From Tridacna crocea (lineage: Eukaryota; Mollusca; Bivalvia; Cardiida; Cardiidae), in contig OX031071.1 of the NCBI GenBank assembly GCA_943736015.1, positions 26,737,619 to 26,801,618 of the forward strand: a stretch of 64,000 nt of DNA, in the 5' to 3' direction. Numbering within the stretch: the stretch's first letter is position 1; every line of letters starts with the position of its first letter. The notes beneath the pieces were generated by a model. The model searched no databases. It was not told the origin of the DNA and was given only the letters and a program-made list of their open reading frames with translations. Both the position numbers and the translations under genes were made by a program. Below are positions 1 to 11,908 of the stretch, piece after piece.

Positions 1-281
1 TGAAACGGCTGGTCAGATTTAAAAACAATTTCACAGAAATGTTCCTTGAATGATGCTTTTCAAAAATTGTTCGCAAAATTTTGACAGGTCAAGAAACATG
101 GCTCTGGGGAATTGGGGCTACTTGTACTGTACGGAAATTAAGAAAGTACAGGTGACCTTTTGAAAATTCCTTGGCAAAAAAATGATTTTGTTTCCAGTGT
201 TTCAATACCTCGAAAAAAAAAATGGCTATGGTCCTCTCAAAAATTCAGGTGAGCAATCCAGGGCCATCTTGGCCCTCTTGT
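1..281 (+). mobile_element. Helentron-like element, 3' end (cut by window edge)
   Basis: Core unit, then CAGGTGAGC, the hairpin AGGGCCATCTTGGCCCT and CTTGTT. It belongs to the same family as 3488-4941. Confidence 0.7.
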
Positions 282-473
282 TTTGTTTTTGATGGGGAAG
301 AAAACATTATAAGAGAAAGAGAAAATGCTGGTAATCAGCATTTTCTCCTTTTCCCACAATGTTTCCTACTCTTCAGAAAACAAATTTCAAATTTTCAGTC
401 ACTTTTATTTTGTTATCTCCAAATGCTTTTGATTTGGACAAGCCTAATATATTGTTGTTTGGTAATGAGTTAA
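282..473 (+). mobile_element. TTAA palindromic MITE, left end lost
   Basis: Palindrome and right half are intact, with TTAA at 470-473. The left end is replaced by the adjoining Helentron-like 3' end. Confidence 0.75.
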
Positions 474-549
474 ATAAAAGTCATCATTGTAGTATTGTAC
501 TATAGTCCTAGGCATAAATGAAACACGAATTGTTTGAGCACAAATTCAT

Positions 550-769
550 TTAACTCTTCATCAAATGACAAAATTTTAGACTTGGCCAAATTGAAAACAT
601 TTGCCAATGACAAAATACTCAGAAAATGAAACATGAATTTGGAAGAGAAAAAACATTGTGGGAAAAGGAGAAAATGCTGTTTACCAGGATTATCTCCTTT
701 TCACACAATGTTTTCAGAAAGCTTCCTTGAAGGGTTGTATAAACCAGGGATTATTTGGTAAAGGGTTAA
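550..769 (-). mobile_element. TTAA palindromic MITE, full length
   Basis: TTAA at 550-553 and 766-769, TIRs and palindrome present with some decay. Confidence 0.85.
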
Positions 770-819
770 ACATATACTCAAGTTTGATAAAAACAGGCAA
801 GGGCTGTATGTTTTATGTG

Positions 820-1375
820 GGTGTAGGACAAAAGCCTACTAAGGCAAAAGCCCACTGGGACAAACCCCACTACGACAAAAATCCACTAGGACAAAAGCCC
901 ACTTTAAGTTACAATCATGTACTTAATTCATTTCGTATATGACGTGACTTGTCTATAGAAGAGTAGAAAACGTTATAAGGAAAGCAGAAAATGAGGGTAA
1001 ACAACACTTTCTCCATTCTCATAGTGTTTTCAAAAGTCTTCTTTCACATGGTTGTTATAAATAAAATATTGCAGAGAACTGAACACTGAGAAGGAATGAA
1101 GGCAATTTATATGTAAAATGACCTTTAGTAGCAATTTTAATACATCAATTGTTCAAGTTACAGGTGAGTGTAGATGTTCCGTGCTGTTTGATCTTGATCT
1201 ACGCTGTCCGCAGTCAATCACTGAGTCATTAAAAAATGAATTTGTAACATTTCTATAGCAGTGGGCTTTTGTCCTCCCTGCCAAAATTAGGACTGAGCTT
1301 TTATCCAATGTCCTTTTGTCCAGTAGGCTTTTGTCTTAGTGGGCTTTTGTCCCAGTGAGCTTTTGTCTGTTTCTC
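820..1375. repeat. Inverted pair of 16-bp minisatellite arrays
   Basis: About five units of GGACAAAAGCCCACTA at about 826-902 and about six of the complement (TAGTGGGCTTTTGTCC type) at about 1258-1372, enclosing about 350 bp that holds no recognised feature apart from a palindrome remnant near 1170-1215. Confidence 0.7.
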
Positions 1376-1763
1376 GTTTTATGCTGTTACATTTTGTTCT
1401 ATACTGCAAATTCAGGCAAAGAACTATAGCAAATATAATACAAATATTGACAGGGTTATAAAAAAAGGAATGCTTGAAGACAGTTAAAGTGGAATAATTT
1501 GGTAATTTGACATCACTAGAAATGGTGTTAGAAGTTCAATGGAATAATTTTTTTCTAATTTGGAGTTTGACAGACTCCAGGGTTACTGACAAAGATTCAA
1601 CCTTTTAACCTAAAGATCCTGTGTATTTTTACCACTCAAAATGAGCCGGCTGTGAAAGACATGATATGAAATGAAGGAAAAGCTGAAAAAAGGTCATTAC
1701 CATTTTCTTTAAACAACATTCCCCACAATTTTTTTCACCTTACCAAAGACAGCTGCTCATCAT
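1376..1763. other. Intron stretch without recognised feature
   Basis: AT-rich KIF13 intron sequence; only a short duplicated GGAATAATTTGGTAATTTGA-like phrase near 1490 and 1540. Confidence 0.6.
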
Positions 1764-2425
1764 TTAACTCATTACCAAACAACAATATTTTAGACTTGTC
1801 CAAATCGAAAGCATTTGCAGACGACAAAAAAAAAGGTGACAGGAAATTTGAAATTTGTTTTGTGAAGGGTGGAAAACATTGTGGGAAAAGGAGAAAATGT
1901 TGGTTACCAGCATTTTCTCCATTTCCCACAATGTTTTCTGTAGGCTTCTTTCTCAGAGTCGTCAAAAGTAGGGATTGTGTGGTCATGAAAAATTTTAAAG
2001 GGGTCAAAGTTAAATGCACGTGTAGATGATAGAATAAACAACTCAAAAATTTAAATTTGTTTCCACCAGTGTAGAAAACACTATGGGAAAAGGAAGAAAT
2101 GCTGGTTACCAACATTTTCTCCTTTTTCCACAATGTTTTCAAAAGGCATCCATGTCAGGGTTGTAAAAGCCAGGGATTGTTTGGTACAGGATTAATCCAT
2201 TACCACACAATCCCGACTTTTAAAAACTCTGATAAAGAAGGCTTTGGGAAGCCTTGTTGAAGAAGGAGAAAATGCTGGTAACCAGCATTTTCTTCTTTTC
2301 ACACAATGTTTTCTACCCTATCAAAGGCAGAAATCATAATTTGAGCAGCATCTTATTTGTGGTCTGCAAGCCCTTTCAAATCTGACAAGTTCAGGCCAGC
2401 CTGCATATTCTGCCCAAGCTGATCT
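1764..2425. mobile_element. Cluster of three TTAA palindromic MITEs
   Basis: Minus copy about 1764-1987, minus copy about 1984-2195 with worn left end, plus copy 2192-2425. The second and third share one TTAA (2192-2195) head to head. All three palindromes are recognisable. Confidence 0.8.
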
Positions 2426-2429
2426 GAGT

Positions 2430-3205
2430 CAAAACGTTTAGCTACAATTAAACTTTCTTTTTGTCAAAGAACATAGCTATAATTAAACTTTTTTTTTTGT
2501 CAAAGAACATAGCCATAGTTAAACTTTCTTTTTGTTAAAGAACATAGCTATAATTAAACTTTCTTTTTGTCAAAGAACATGGCTATTATTAAACTTTTTT
2601 TGTCAAAGAATATAGCTATAATTAAACTTTCTATTTGTAAAAGAACATAGCTATAATTAACCTTTCTTTTTGTCAAAGAACATAGCTAAAATTAAGCTTT
2701 TTTTTGTCAAAGAACATATCTATAATTAGGCTTTCTATTTGTCAAAGAACATAGCTGTAGTCAACAATTTTTTTTTGTTAAAGAACATAGCTATAGTTAA
2801 ACTTCATTTTTGTCAAAGAACATGGCTATAATTAAACTTTTTTTTTTGTCAAAGAACATAGCTATGATTAAACTTTCTTTATGTCAAAGAACAAAGCTGT
2901 GATTAAACTTTCTTTCTGTCAAAGAACATAGCTAATCTTTTTGTCAAAGAACAAAGCTGTGATTAAACTTTCTTTTTTGTCAAAGAACATAGCCATGATT
3001 AAACTTCCTTTTTTGTCATAGGGAACAGCTATAATTAAACTTTCTTTTGTCAAAGAACATAGCTATAGTTAAACTTTCTTTTTGTCAAAGAACATAGCTA
3101 TTATTAAACTTTCTTTTTGTCAAAGGGCATAGCTATGATTAAACTTTCTTTTTATCAAAGGGCATAGCTATGATTAAACTTTCTTTTTATCAAAGGGCAA
3201 GGTTC
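2430..3205. repeat. 35-bp minisatellite, about 21 copies
   Basis: Unit TTGTCAAAGAACATAGCTAT plus AATTAAACTTTCTTT, with spacing mostly 33-37 bp because of poly-T length changes. No coding frame. Confidence 0.9.
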
Positions 3206-3288
3206 AGTCACTTGTTTGACAAAATGGATGTTTTGGATTAATTATTTTTATGTGAAGACTTGCTTGTATCATGCATCACAGGGAAGCA

Positions 3289-4967
3289 TTAACACTTTAC
3301 TGCCCAATCCCAACTTTTAGTGACCCAGAGAAAGGAGGCCTTTTGAAAACATAGTAGGAAAGAGAGAAAATGGTGGTAACATTTTCTCCTACAATGTTTT
3401 CTACCCTTCCCAAAACAAATTTCAATTTTTGGAGTCTATTTAAGTTGCTGTCTACAAATGCCTTCAGTTTTGACAAGTCTAAATTTTTAGCTCACCTGAG
3501 CACAACGTGCTCAAGGGGAGCTTTTAGGATCACCCGGTGTCCGTCGTCCGTCGTCCATCGTGCGTCGTCCGTCGTCCGTCGTCCGTCGTGCGTCGTCAAC
3601 AATTCTTTAAACATCAACTCCTCCTAAACCGCTGGGCGGATTTGGACCAAACTTGGCAGGAATGTTCCTTGGGTGGTCCTCTTTAAAAATTGTTCACAGA
3701 ATTTGATTCCATCAAAAACTCTGGTTGCCATGGCAACCAAATGGAATTTTTTAGCAAATTCTTTAAAAATCTTCTCCTCTGAAACCGCTGGTCGGATTTT
3801 GAAATAATTTCACAGATATGTTCCTTGGGTGACCCTTTTCAAAAATTGTTCGTGAAATTTTGATTCGTCAAAAATTGTGGCTCTGGTGAATGGGGGCTTC
3901 TTGCACTATACAGAAATGAAGAAATTCTTAAAAAATCTTCTTCCCTGAAAGCGCTGGTCAGATTTTGAAATAATTTCACAGAGTTGTTCCTTGGGTGACC
4001 CTTTTAAAAAATTGTTCATGAAATTTTGATTGGTCAAGAAACATGGCTCTGGTGAATGGGGGCTTCTTGCACTATACAGAAATGAAGAAATTCTTAAAAA
4101 CTCTTCTTCTCTGAAACAGCTGGTTAGATTTTGAAATAATTTCACAGACTTATTCCTTGGGTGACCCTTTTCAAAAATTGTTCGCGAAATTTTGATTGGT
4201 CAAGAAACATGGCTCTGGTGAATGGGGGCTACTTGCACTATACAGAAATGAAGAAATTCTTGAAAATTCTTCTTCTCTGAAATGGCTGGACAGATTTTTG
4301 AAATAATTTCACAGAGATGTTCCTTGGGTGACCCTTTACTAAAATTGTTCGCGAAATTTTGATTGGCCAAGAAACATGGCTCTAGTGAATGGGGGCTACT
4401 TGCTCTATATGGAAATGAAGAAATTCTTGAAAATTCTTCTTCTCTGAAACCCGTGGTCAGATTTTAAAATAATCTGACAGAGATGTTCCTTGGGTGACCC
4501 TTTCCAAAAGCTGTACATATAATTTTGATCTGTCAAGAAACATGCCTCTTGTGATTGGGGGCTACTTGCACTATACGGACATGATGAAATTCTTTAAAAT
4601 TCTCTCTTCGCTGAAACCCCTGGTCAGATTTTGAAATAATTTCAGAGAGATGTTCCTTGGGTGACCCTTTTCAAAACTTGTTTGTAAATTTTGATCCATC
4701 GAGAAACATGGCTCTCGTGGAAGGGGGCTACTTGCTCTTATACAGAAATGAAGAATTCTTAAAAATTCTTCTTTTTGAAACTGATGGTCAGATTTCGAAA
4801 TGACTTTTACAGGTGACCTTTTGAAAATTGCTTGGCAAAATTATAAATTTGGTTCCAATGTTTCAATACCTCAAAAAAAAATAGACTATGGTCATCTCAA
4901 AAATTCAGGTGAGCGATCCAGGGCCATCTTGGCCCTCTTGTTTCTGTTTGGTAAAGAGTGAAACCTG
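3289..4967 (+). mobile_element. TTAA MITE split by a Helentron-like element
   Basis: The MITE runs 3289-3488 and resumes at 4942-4962 (CTGTTTGGTAAAGAG). The 1.45-kb insert sits in a T run of the MITE right end. Confidence 0.8.
3488..4941 (+). mobile_element. Helentron-like element, complete, with tandem core
   Basis: The 5' end TAGCTCACCTGAGC is complementary to the 3' subterminal CAGGTGAGC. A GTCGTCC microsatellite follows the 5' end, then about seven core units of about 166 bp, then the hairpin AGGGCC-ATCTT-GGCCCT and CTTGTTT. It sits in a T run of a MITE. This architecture matches the non-autonomous Helitron/Helentron (pearl or HINE-type) elements known from bivalves. No Rep/helicase ORF is present. 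Confidence 0.75.
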
Positions 4968-5341
4968 TTTTACCAGAGCATTTCCTGACTGCAAAGTGAA
5001 TTCAGCAGGGACATGTACACTTCACACACTGTTTTAGGGTAAAGAATTGTCCATTTATCACAGCTGGTTTGTTACAGTTCCCTATCAAAGGGATTGATTT
5101 TTCCTCTGTCCATGGGCAGGGATAATTTCATATACAACAACTGAATAAATGGCACCATTTGATCTTTGAATCATGTTTCTACTGGAACGGCTGTCAACAT
5201 AGTGACATGGCACAGGGAACTATCAGGGCAAATTGCCATAAAAAATTGTCAAAGGAAGCAATCATGTTATCTGTTCCAGGTAAACAAGAAATAAATGATA
5301 AGCCCTGTAGAATGTCCATTTGGTATTTGATGAAAGGTTGA

Positions 5342-5475
5342 TTAATCCTCTATCTTAAAATCCTGAGTTTTAACGACCATGAGAGAAAAAGGTTTTAAAA
5401 ACTTTGTTTGAAAAAGGGGGTGGGGGGAGAAAATGCTGGAGACTGTGAGGTCCCTCAAGATTTTCTTTCTTCCCA
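5342..5475 (+). mobile_element. Decayed TTAA MITE fragment
   Basis: Left end (CCTGAGTTTTAACGACC) and left palindrome arm (GGAGAAAATGCTGG) are recognisable; the rest is eroded. Confidence 0.5.
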
Positions 5476-5490
5476 AGACGATTTTATTTT

Positions 5491-8400
5491 TAGCTCACCT
5501 TAGCACAAAGTGCTAAAGGTGAGCTATTGTGATCGTCCTATGTCCGGCGTCCGTCGTTCGTCATCTGTAGTCTGTCGTCCGTCAACAATTTCTTTAAACA
5601 TCTTCTGCTAAACCACTGGGCGAATCTTCATGAAACTTGGCAGGAATGTTCCTTGGGTGAAGCTCTACCAAAATTGTTCAAAGAATTTAATTCCACCCAT
5701 AACTCTGGTTGCCATGGCAACAAAAAGAAAAAAAAAAACCCGAAATCTTTGAAAATCTTCTTCTCTGAAACTAGAAGGCGTAGAGCTTTGATATGTGGTA
5801 TGTAGCATCTCCTTATGGACCTCTACCAAGTTTGTTCAAATTATGCCCGTAGGGTCAAAACTGGCCCCGCCCCGGGGGATAACGAGTTTGAGCATAGGAT
5901 GATAAGAACAAAGAAGGAAAACTTTAAAAATCCCTCTCTGAAACTTGAATGCGTAGAGCTTTGATATTTGGTATGTAGCATCTTCTAGTGGAACTCTACC
6001 AAGTTTGTTCAAATTATATCCCTGGGGTCAAAACTGGCCCCACCCCAGGGGTCACAAGTTTGAGCATAGGAACATAGAAGGAAAACTTTAAAAATCTTCT
6101 CCTCTGAAACTGGAAGGCATAGAGCTTTGATATTTAGTATGTGGCATCTCCTAGTGGACCTCTTCCAAGTTTGTTAGCTCTACTGGCTTTCAGCCAGCAG
6201 AGCTTATGTCATGGCGTGGTTTCCGTTGTCCATCCGTCCGTCTGTCCGTCCGTCAGTTAGTCTTTTTCTTGTTTACGCGATAAAAGTCTTCATTTCTGGT
6301 CAGATTTTCGTGAAACTTACACAGTTTGTTTATCTCATTGATAGCTTTAACCCTATCTATTTTGAAAAAAATCGGACAAAAAGTATGGGAAAACTAGCCA
6401 TTTCAAGTTTAAAATTTCCATTTATTGTTCACGCAATAAAGTCTGTATTTTTGGTCAGATTTCCATGAAACAAGCAGGGTTTGTTTATCTTATCAATAGC
6501 TTCAACCCTATTGATTTTGAAAAAAATCTGACAAACAGTATGGGAAAAGTAGCCATTTCAAGTTGAAAATTTTCATTTCTTGTTTATGCGATAAAGTCTT
6601 CATTTTTGGTCAGATTTCTGTGAAACTTACACAGTTTGTTTATCTCATCGATAGCTTTAACCCTATCTATTTTGAAAAAAATCAAACAAACTGTATGGGA
6701 AAAGTAGCCATTTCAAGTTTAAAATTTCCATTTCTTGTTTATGCGATAAAGTCAGTATTTTTGGCCAGATTTCCATGAAACTTGCAGAGTTTGTTTATCT
6801 TATCAATAGCTTCAACCCTATCGATTTTGAAAAAAATCCAACAAACAGTATGGGAAAAGTAGCCATTTCAAGTTGAAAATTTTCATTTCTTGTTTATGCG
6901 ATAAAGTATTCATTTTTGGTCAGATTTCTGTCAAACTTACACAGTTTGTTTATCTCATCAATTGCTTTAACCCTATCCATTTTGAAAGAAATCCAACAAA
7001 CAGTATGGGAAAAGTAGCCATTTCAAATTGAACAATTTCATTGCCTGTTTACATGATAAAGTATTTATTTGTGATCAGATTTTTATGAATTTTTCATCTT
7101 TTTTATCCCATCAATAGCATTTTAACCCTTTTGAGTTTGAAAAAATTCAACAAACAGTAATGGAAAAGTTGCCATTTTGAGATGAAAATGTCAACTTTTT
7201 TGTCTTTTTGCGTAATGAATTCCTATGTATGCTGTATTTAAAAGCAAACTCTCTGCCAGTAGAGCATATTCAGGCCCTTCAGGGCCTTCTAGTTCAAATT
7301 ATGCTCCTAGGGTCAAAACTGGCCCCACCTGGGGGGTCGCAAATTTGAGCATAGGAACAAAGAAGGAAAACTTTAAAATTCTTTTCCACAGAAACTAGAA
7401 AGCGTAGAGCTTTGATATTTGGTCTGTTGCATCTCCTAGTGGACCTCTACCAAGTGTATTCAAATGATGTCCCTGGGGTCAAAACTGGCCCCACCCCGGG
7501 GGTCACTAGTTTGAGCATAGGAACAAAGAAGGAAAACTTTAAAATTCTTCTCCTCTAAAACAGGATGGCCTAGAGCTTTGATATTTGGTATGTGGCATCT
7601 CCTAGTGGACCTCTACCATGTTTATTTAAATCATGCCTGTGGGGTCAAAACTGGCCCTGCCCCGGGGGTCGCAAGTTCGAACATAGGAACAAAGAAAGAA
7701 AATTTTGAAATTCCTCTTCTCTAAAACTAGAAGGCATAGAGCTATGATATATGGCATGTACAGTAGCAATTCCTACTGGACCTATACCAAGTGTTTGTTC
7801 ATATTATGCCCTTGGGGTCAAAACTGGCCCTGCCACAGGGGTCACAGGTTCGAACATAGCAACAAAGAAGGAAAACTTTAGAAATCTTCTCTGAAACTTG
7901 AAAGTGCAGAGCTTTGATATTTGGTATGCAGGACCTCTACCAAGTTTGGTCATATGATGTCCCTGGCATCAAAACTGGCCATGCCCTGGAGGTCACAGGT
8001 TGGAACATAGGAACAAAGACAGAAAAGTTAAAAAATTTTTTTCTCTTAAATGGGAAGGTGTAGAGCTTTGATATTTGGTATGTGGCATCTTTGAATGGAC
8101 CTCTACCAAGAGCAATTCGACCTCACAAAGTCCGTCCTGTAAGACCGTCCGTCCGTCCGTCCGTCCGTCCGTTCACAATTACAAAAAAATCTTCTCCTCC
8201 TAAACTAACAATGAGATTTCAATCAAACTTCACAGAAATGATCCCTAGGTGATGCACTTTCAAATACTTCAAAGATTTGAATTCCATGAAGAACTCTGGT
8301 TGCCATGGCAACCGAGTGAAAAAAATTTTAAAAATCTTCTCGTCCAAAACTGTAAGGGCTAGAGCTTTGATATTTGGCATGTAGCATCATTTAATGACCC

Positions 8401-9659
8401 TCTACCAAAATAATTCAAATCATGACTGTAGTCTTGAAATTGGCCCTATGTTGTGGGTTCTCAGATTTTACATAGAGATAAAGAAGGAAATCTTAGAAAA
8501 TCTTCTTGTCTCAAACCGTAAGGGCTAGGGCTCCCATATTTGGCATGTAGCATCATCTAGTGGCCCTCTACTAAAATACTTAAAATTATTGCCCTAGTGC
8601 AGAAATTGGCCCTATGTTGTGGGGTCTCGGATTTCACAAAGAGATAAAGAAGGAAATCTTAGAAAATTCTCTTGTCCCAAACCGTAAGGGCTAGGGGTTC
8701 ATATTTGGCATGAAGGATCATCTAGTAGCTCTCTACCAAAATACTTCAAATTATAAAGAATTAGCCCTATGTTGTGGGTCTCGAATTTCACATAGTGATA
8801 AAGAAGGAAATTTTTTTTAAAAATCTCTGTGTCCCAGACGGTAATGGCCAGAGCTTTCATATTTGGCATGTAGCATCATCTAGTGGCCCTCTACCAATAT
8901 ACCTCAAATTATGGCCCTAGTGTTGAAAATGGCCCTTTGTTGTGGGTTCTCGGATTTCACATGGCGATAAAGAAGGAAGTCTTAAAAAATCTTCTTCTCC
9001 AAAACCATAAGGGCTAGAGCTTTCATATTTAGTATGTAGCATCATCTAGTGGCCCTCTACCAAAATACTTCAAATTATGGTCCTGGTGTGAAAGTTAGCC
9101 CTATATTGTTGGTCTCAGATTTCACATAGAGATAAAGAGGGAAATCTTTAGAAGTCTTCTTGTGAGCACTCTTGAGACCTCATTTCTTGCTAACCTGAAT
9201 TGAAAATTGGTTAGAATGTCTGTCTCAATAAAATCTCACGAGAGTCTGCATTGAATGCTTGTTCGTAATATAACTTTGTCATCTCAAGTAAGAACGACTT
9301 CAAAATTGGTTTGCATGTTTGTTGTGATATTACAGAGTACTGTGTTCAAGAACAATAACTCTACCTAGCATGGATTTTAAGTAATTCCACTTTGATCTTT
9401 ATTTTAATAGTATTGTTTGCTTGTCCATAGTGGAATTTTTAAGTCTCAAGTCAAATTGTTTGTTGCATTGCCTGCCCTTTGCAACTATTATACCTCCTAT
9501 ACAACTGGCGGTGGGATTGCATATCTTGCGACAATTTGCTGCCCTTGTTTCATCATCAGTAGCCCTTGAACCTCAATATTTGGTAATTACAGTCTTTGTT
9601 GTAAACCTTTGCTGCTTAGTACTCAGGTGAGCGATATAGGACCATCATGGTCCTCTTGT
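5491..9659 (+). mobile_element. Large Helentron-like composite with two core types
   Basis: 5' end TAGCTCACCTTAGC. Core units of about 165 bp carry TAGAGCTTTGATATTTGGTA and GGGGTCAAAACTGGCCC. From about 8105 a second start-like GTCC microsatellite leads to a different core (GGCATGTAGCATCATCTAG). The 3' end is CAGGTGAGCGATATAGGACC ... GGTCCTCTTGT. Another element is nested at 6175-7293. It could be two elements fused end to end. Confidence 0.68.
6175..7293 (+). mobile_element. Helentron-like element nested in a core unit, precise empty site
   Basis: 5' TAGCTCTACTGGC is complementary to 3' GCCAGTAGAGC; then the hairpin GGCCCTTCAGGGCC and TTCTAGT. The flanks AGTTTGT and TCAAATTATG rejoin to the intact neighbouring core AGTTTGTTCAAATTATG, so insertion was between two Ts with no duplication. 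Internal units have AAAGTAGCCATTTCAAGTT. Confidence 0.85.
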
Positions 9660-9860
9660 CTCCTTTTCCCACAATGTTTTCAAAAGGCTTATTTTTCAGG
9701 GTCGTTTAAAGTTGGGATTATGTGGTAAAGACTGAAATGATGCAATTTATCTTTGATAGGGTAGAAAAATTATGGTTATTTCTGGCTTTGATAAGGTGGA
9801 AAATACTGAGGGAAATGGAAAATGGATAGCAGTGTTTTCTCCTTTTCCCTCAAATACTGA
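9660..9860 (-). mobile_element. Two MITE fragments
   Basis: A right half at about 9660-9740 (CAATGTTTTCAAAAGGCTT) and an eroded palindrome core at about 9775-9853. Confidence 0.55.
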
Positions 9861-9861
9861 T

Positions 9862-11213
9862 ACTTGGCAGAAGTGTTCATTAGGAGCTGTAGATGTGCAA
9901 GACACATTTTGTAAAAATCCCATCAAGAATTACTGAGTTATTGTCCCTGATTTAACTTAAAAATGCTTGCCCGGACAATTCCTACATTTTCTGTCTGATT
10001 CACTTTAAACTTGGCAGAAGTGTTCATTAGGAGTTGTAGATGTGCAAGATGCAATTTTCGTGAAAATTCTAAGAAGAATTAATGAGTTATTGCCCCTGAT
10101 TCACATTTAAAATGCTTGTCCAGGCAACTCCTACAATTTCAGTACGATTCGCTTTATACTTGGCAGAAGTGTCCATTTGGAGTTGTAGATGTGCAAGAGG
10201 CAAATTTTGTGAAAATTCCATCAAGAATTAATGAGTTATTGCCCCTGATATGACTTGAAAATGCTTGTCCAGACAACTCCCTCTACAGTTTCTGTCTGAT
10301 TCACTTTAAACTTGGCAGAAGTGTTCATTAGGAGTTGTAGATGTGCAAGACACAACTTTCGTGAAAATTATAAGAAGAATTAATGAGTTATTGCCCCTGA
10401 TTCACATTTAAAATGCTTGTCCGAACAACTCCTCCTACAATTTCAGTCCGATTCGCTTTATACTTGGCAGAAGTGTCCTTTTGGAGTTGTAGATGTGCAA
10501 GACGCAAATTTTGTGAAGATTCCATCAAGAATTACTGAGTTATTTCCCCTGATTTGACTGAAAAATGCTTGTCGGGACAACTCCTCCTACATTTTCTGTC
10601 TGATTCACTTTAAACTTGGCAGAAGTGTTCATTAGGAGCTGTAGATGTGCAAGACACACATTTTGTGAAAATTCCATCTAGAATTACTGAGTTATTGCCC
10701 CTGATATGACTTGAAAATGCTTGTCCGGACAACTCCCTCTACAGTTTCTGTCTGATTCACTTTAAACTTGGCAGAAGTGTTCATTAGGAGTTGTAGATGT
10801 GCAAGACACAACATTTGTGAAAATTCTAAGAAGAATTAATGAGTTATTGCCCCTGATTCACATTTAAAATGCTTGTCCGAACAACTCCTCCTACAATTTC
10901 AGTCCGATTCGCTTTTTACTTGGCAGAAGTGTCCTTTTGGAGTTGTAGATGTGCAAGACGCAAATTTTGTGAAAATTCCATCAAGAATTAATGAGTTATT
11001 GCCCCTGATTTTACTGAAAAATGCTTGTCGGGACAACTCCTACATTTTCTGTCTGATTCACTTTAAACTTGGCAGAAGTGTTCATTAGGAATTGTAGATG
11101 TACAAGATGCAACTTTCTTGAAATTTCTATGAAAAATTAATGAGTTATTGCCCCTATGATATGAAATATAGGGGCGGGGGTATTTATCACCTTTAGTGAT
11201 AGTTATTCTAGTT
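9862..11213 (+). mobile_element. Helentron-like element, 5' end missing, about 152-bp tandem core
   Basis: About nine units with AACTTGGCAGAAGTGTTCATT and GAGTTGTAGATGTGCAAGA spaced 149-152 bp apart. Units 10263 and 10719, and 10415 and 10871, pair best, giving a 456-bp three-unit higher-order period. It ends with hairpin TATCACCTTTAGTGATA and GTTATTCTAGTT. Confidence 0.75.
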
Positions 11214-11339
11214 AAATCTTGGTTCAAAAAGTATTCATTAGTACTTAAGTGTTTTTGTTCTGTCTTATAGGTTTTTCGATGAAATTAACACTTTTTTAGT
11301 TATCTGTCTTAACACCTAACCTGTCAATCACAACCATGG

Positions 11340-11420
11340 ATGACTTTTGTGAAGATTGTACAGCAAGATCAGCCTACACATAGGTGCAGTCTGATCTTGC
11401 TCTACACCCTCTACTGTTTT
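11340..11420. repeat. GATCAAGATCAGACTGCAC-type palindrome
   Basis: GTACAGCAAGATCAGCC...GGTGCAGTCTGATCTTGC arms, decayed. Confidence 0.6.
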
Positions 11421-11577
11421 ATTGGTAGTTTACATGGATCATTGAGAAAGCCAATTTGAGTGCCCATAATTACATGCAGCAAATATTTTTCTCTAGTCAG
11501 TCAATTTTTTTTTCCCAGCAGGATATGGTTTTATTATGAAAACTGTGCGATAGATGGAAGATGAGTTAGCCAAATAT

Positions 11578-11802
11578 CTCTATACCAAACCACAAAACTT
11601 TAGACTTGTTCAAATTGAAAGAATTTGCGGATGACATAATAGACAGAATTCAAAAATTGAACTTTGTTTTGAGCAGGGTAAAAAAAAATTGTGGGAAAAG
11701 TAGAAAATGCTGGTTACCAGATTTTCTCCTTTTCCAACTATTTGTTCACAAGGCTTCTTCCTCAGGGTCGTCAAAAGTAGGGATTGTGTGGTAATGGGTT
11801 AT
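11578..11802 (-). mobile_element. TTAA palindromic MITE, full length
   Basis: Internal landmarks, palindrome and the right end GGTAATGGGTTA are present; the flanking TTAA is eroded. Confidence 0.75.
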
Positions 11803-11908
11803 ATGGCAGCTTGGTCTCTGAAGTAACTTACCAGAGGACACCCCAATATGAGCATTACCATCATTGGAATCAAATCCAGATTAGCTGATAACACATCAGA
11901 TGCCTCAA

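Noticed and set aside
1735..2142. 135-codon minus ORF and similar ORFs containing GKGENAGYQHFLLFPQCF
   Set aside because: All are read-through of the TTAA MITE palindrome and recur wherever the repeat occurs.
6211..6778. ORFs with FISGQIFVKLTQFVYLIDSF repeats as a gene family
   Set aside because: They are translations of the tandem core of a Helentron-like element; related frames recur at 58850-59430.
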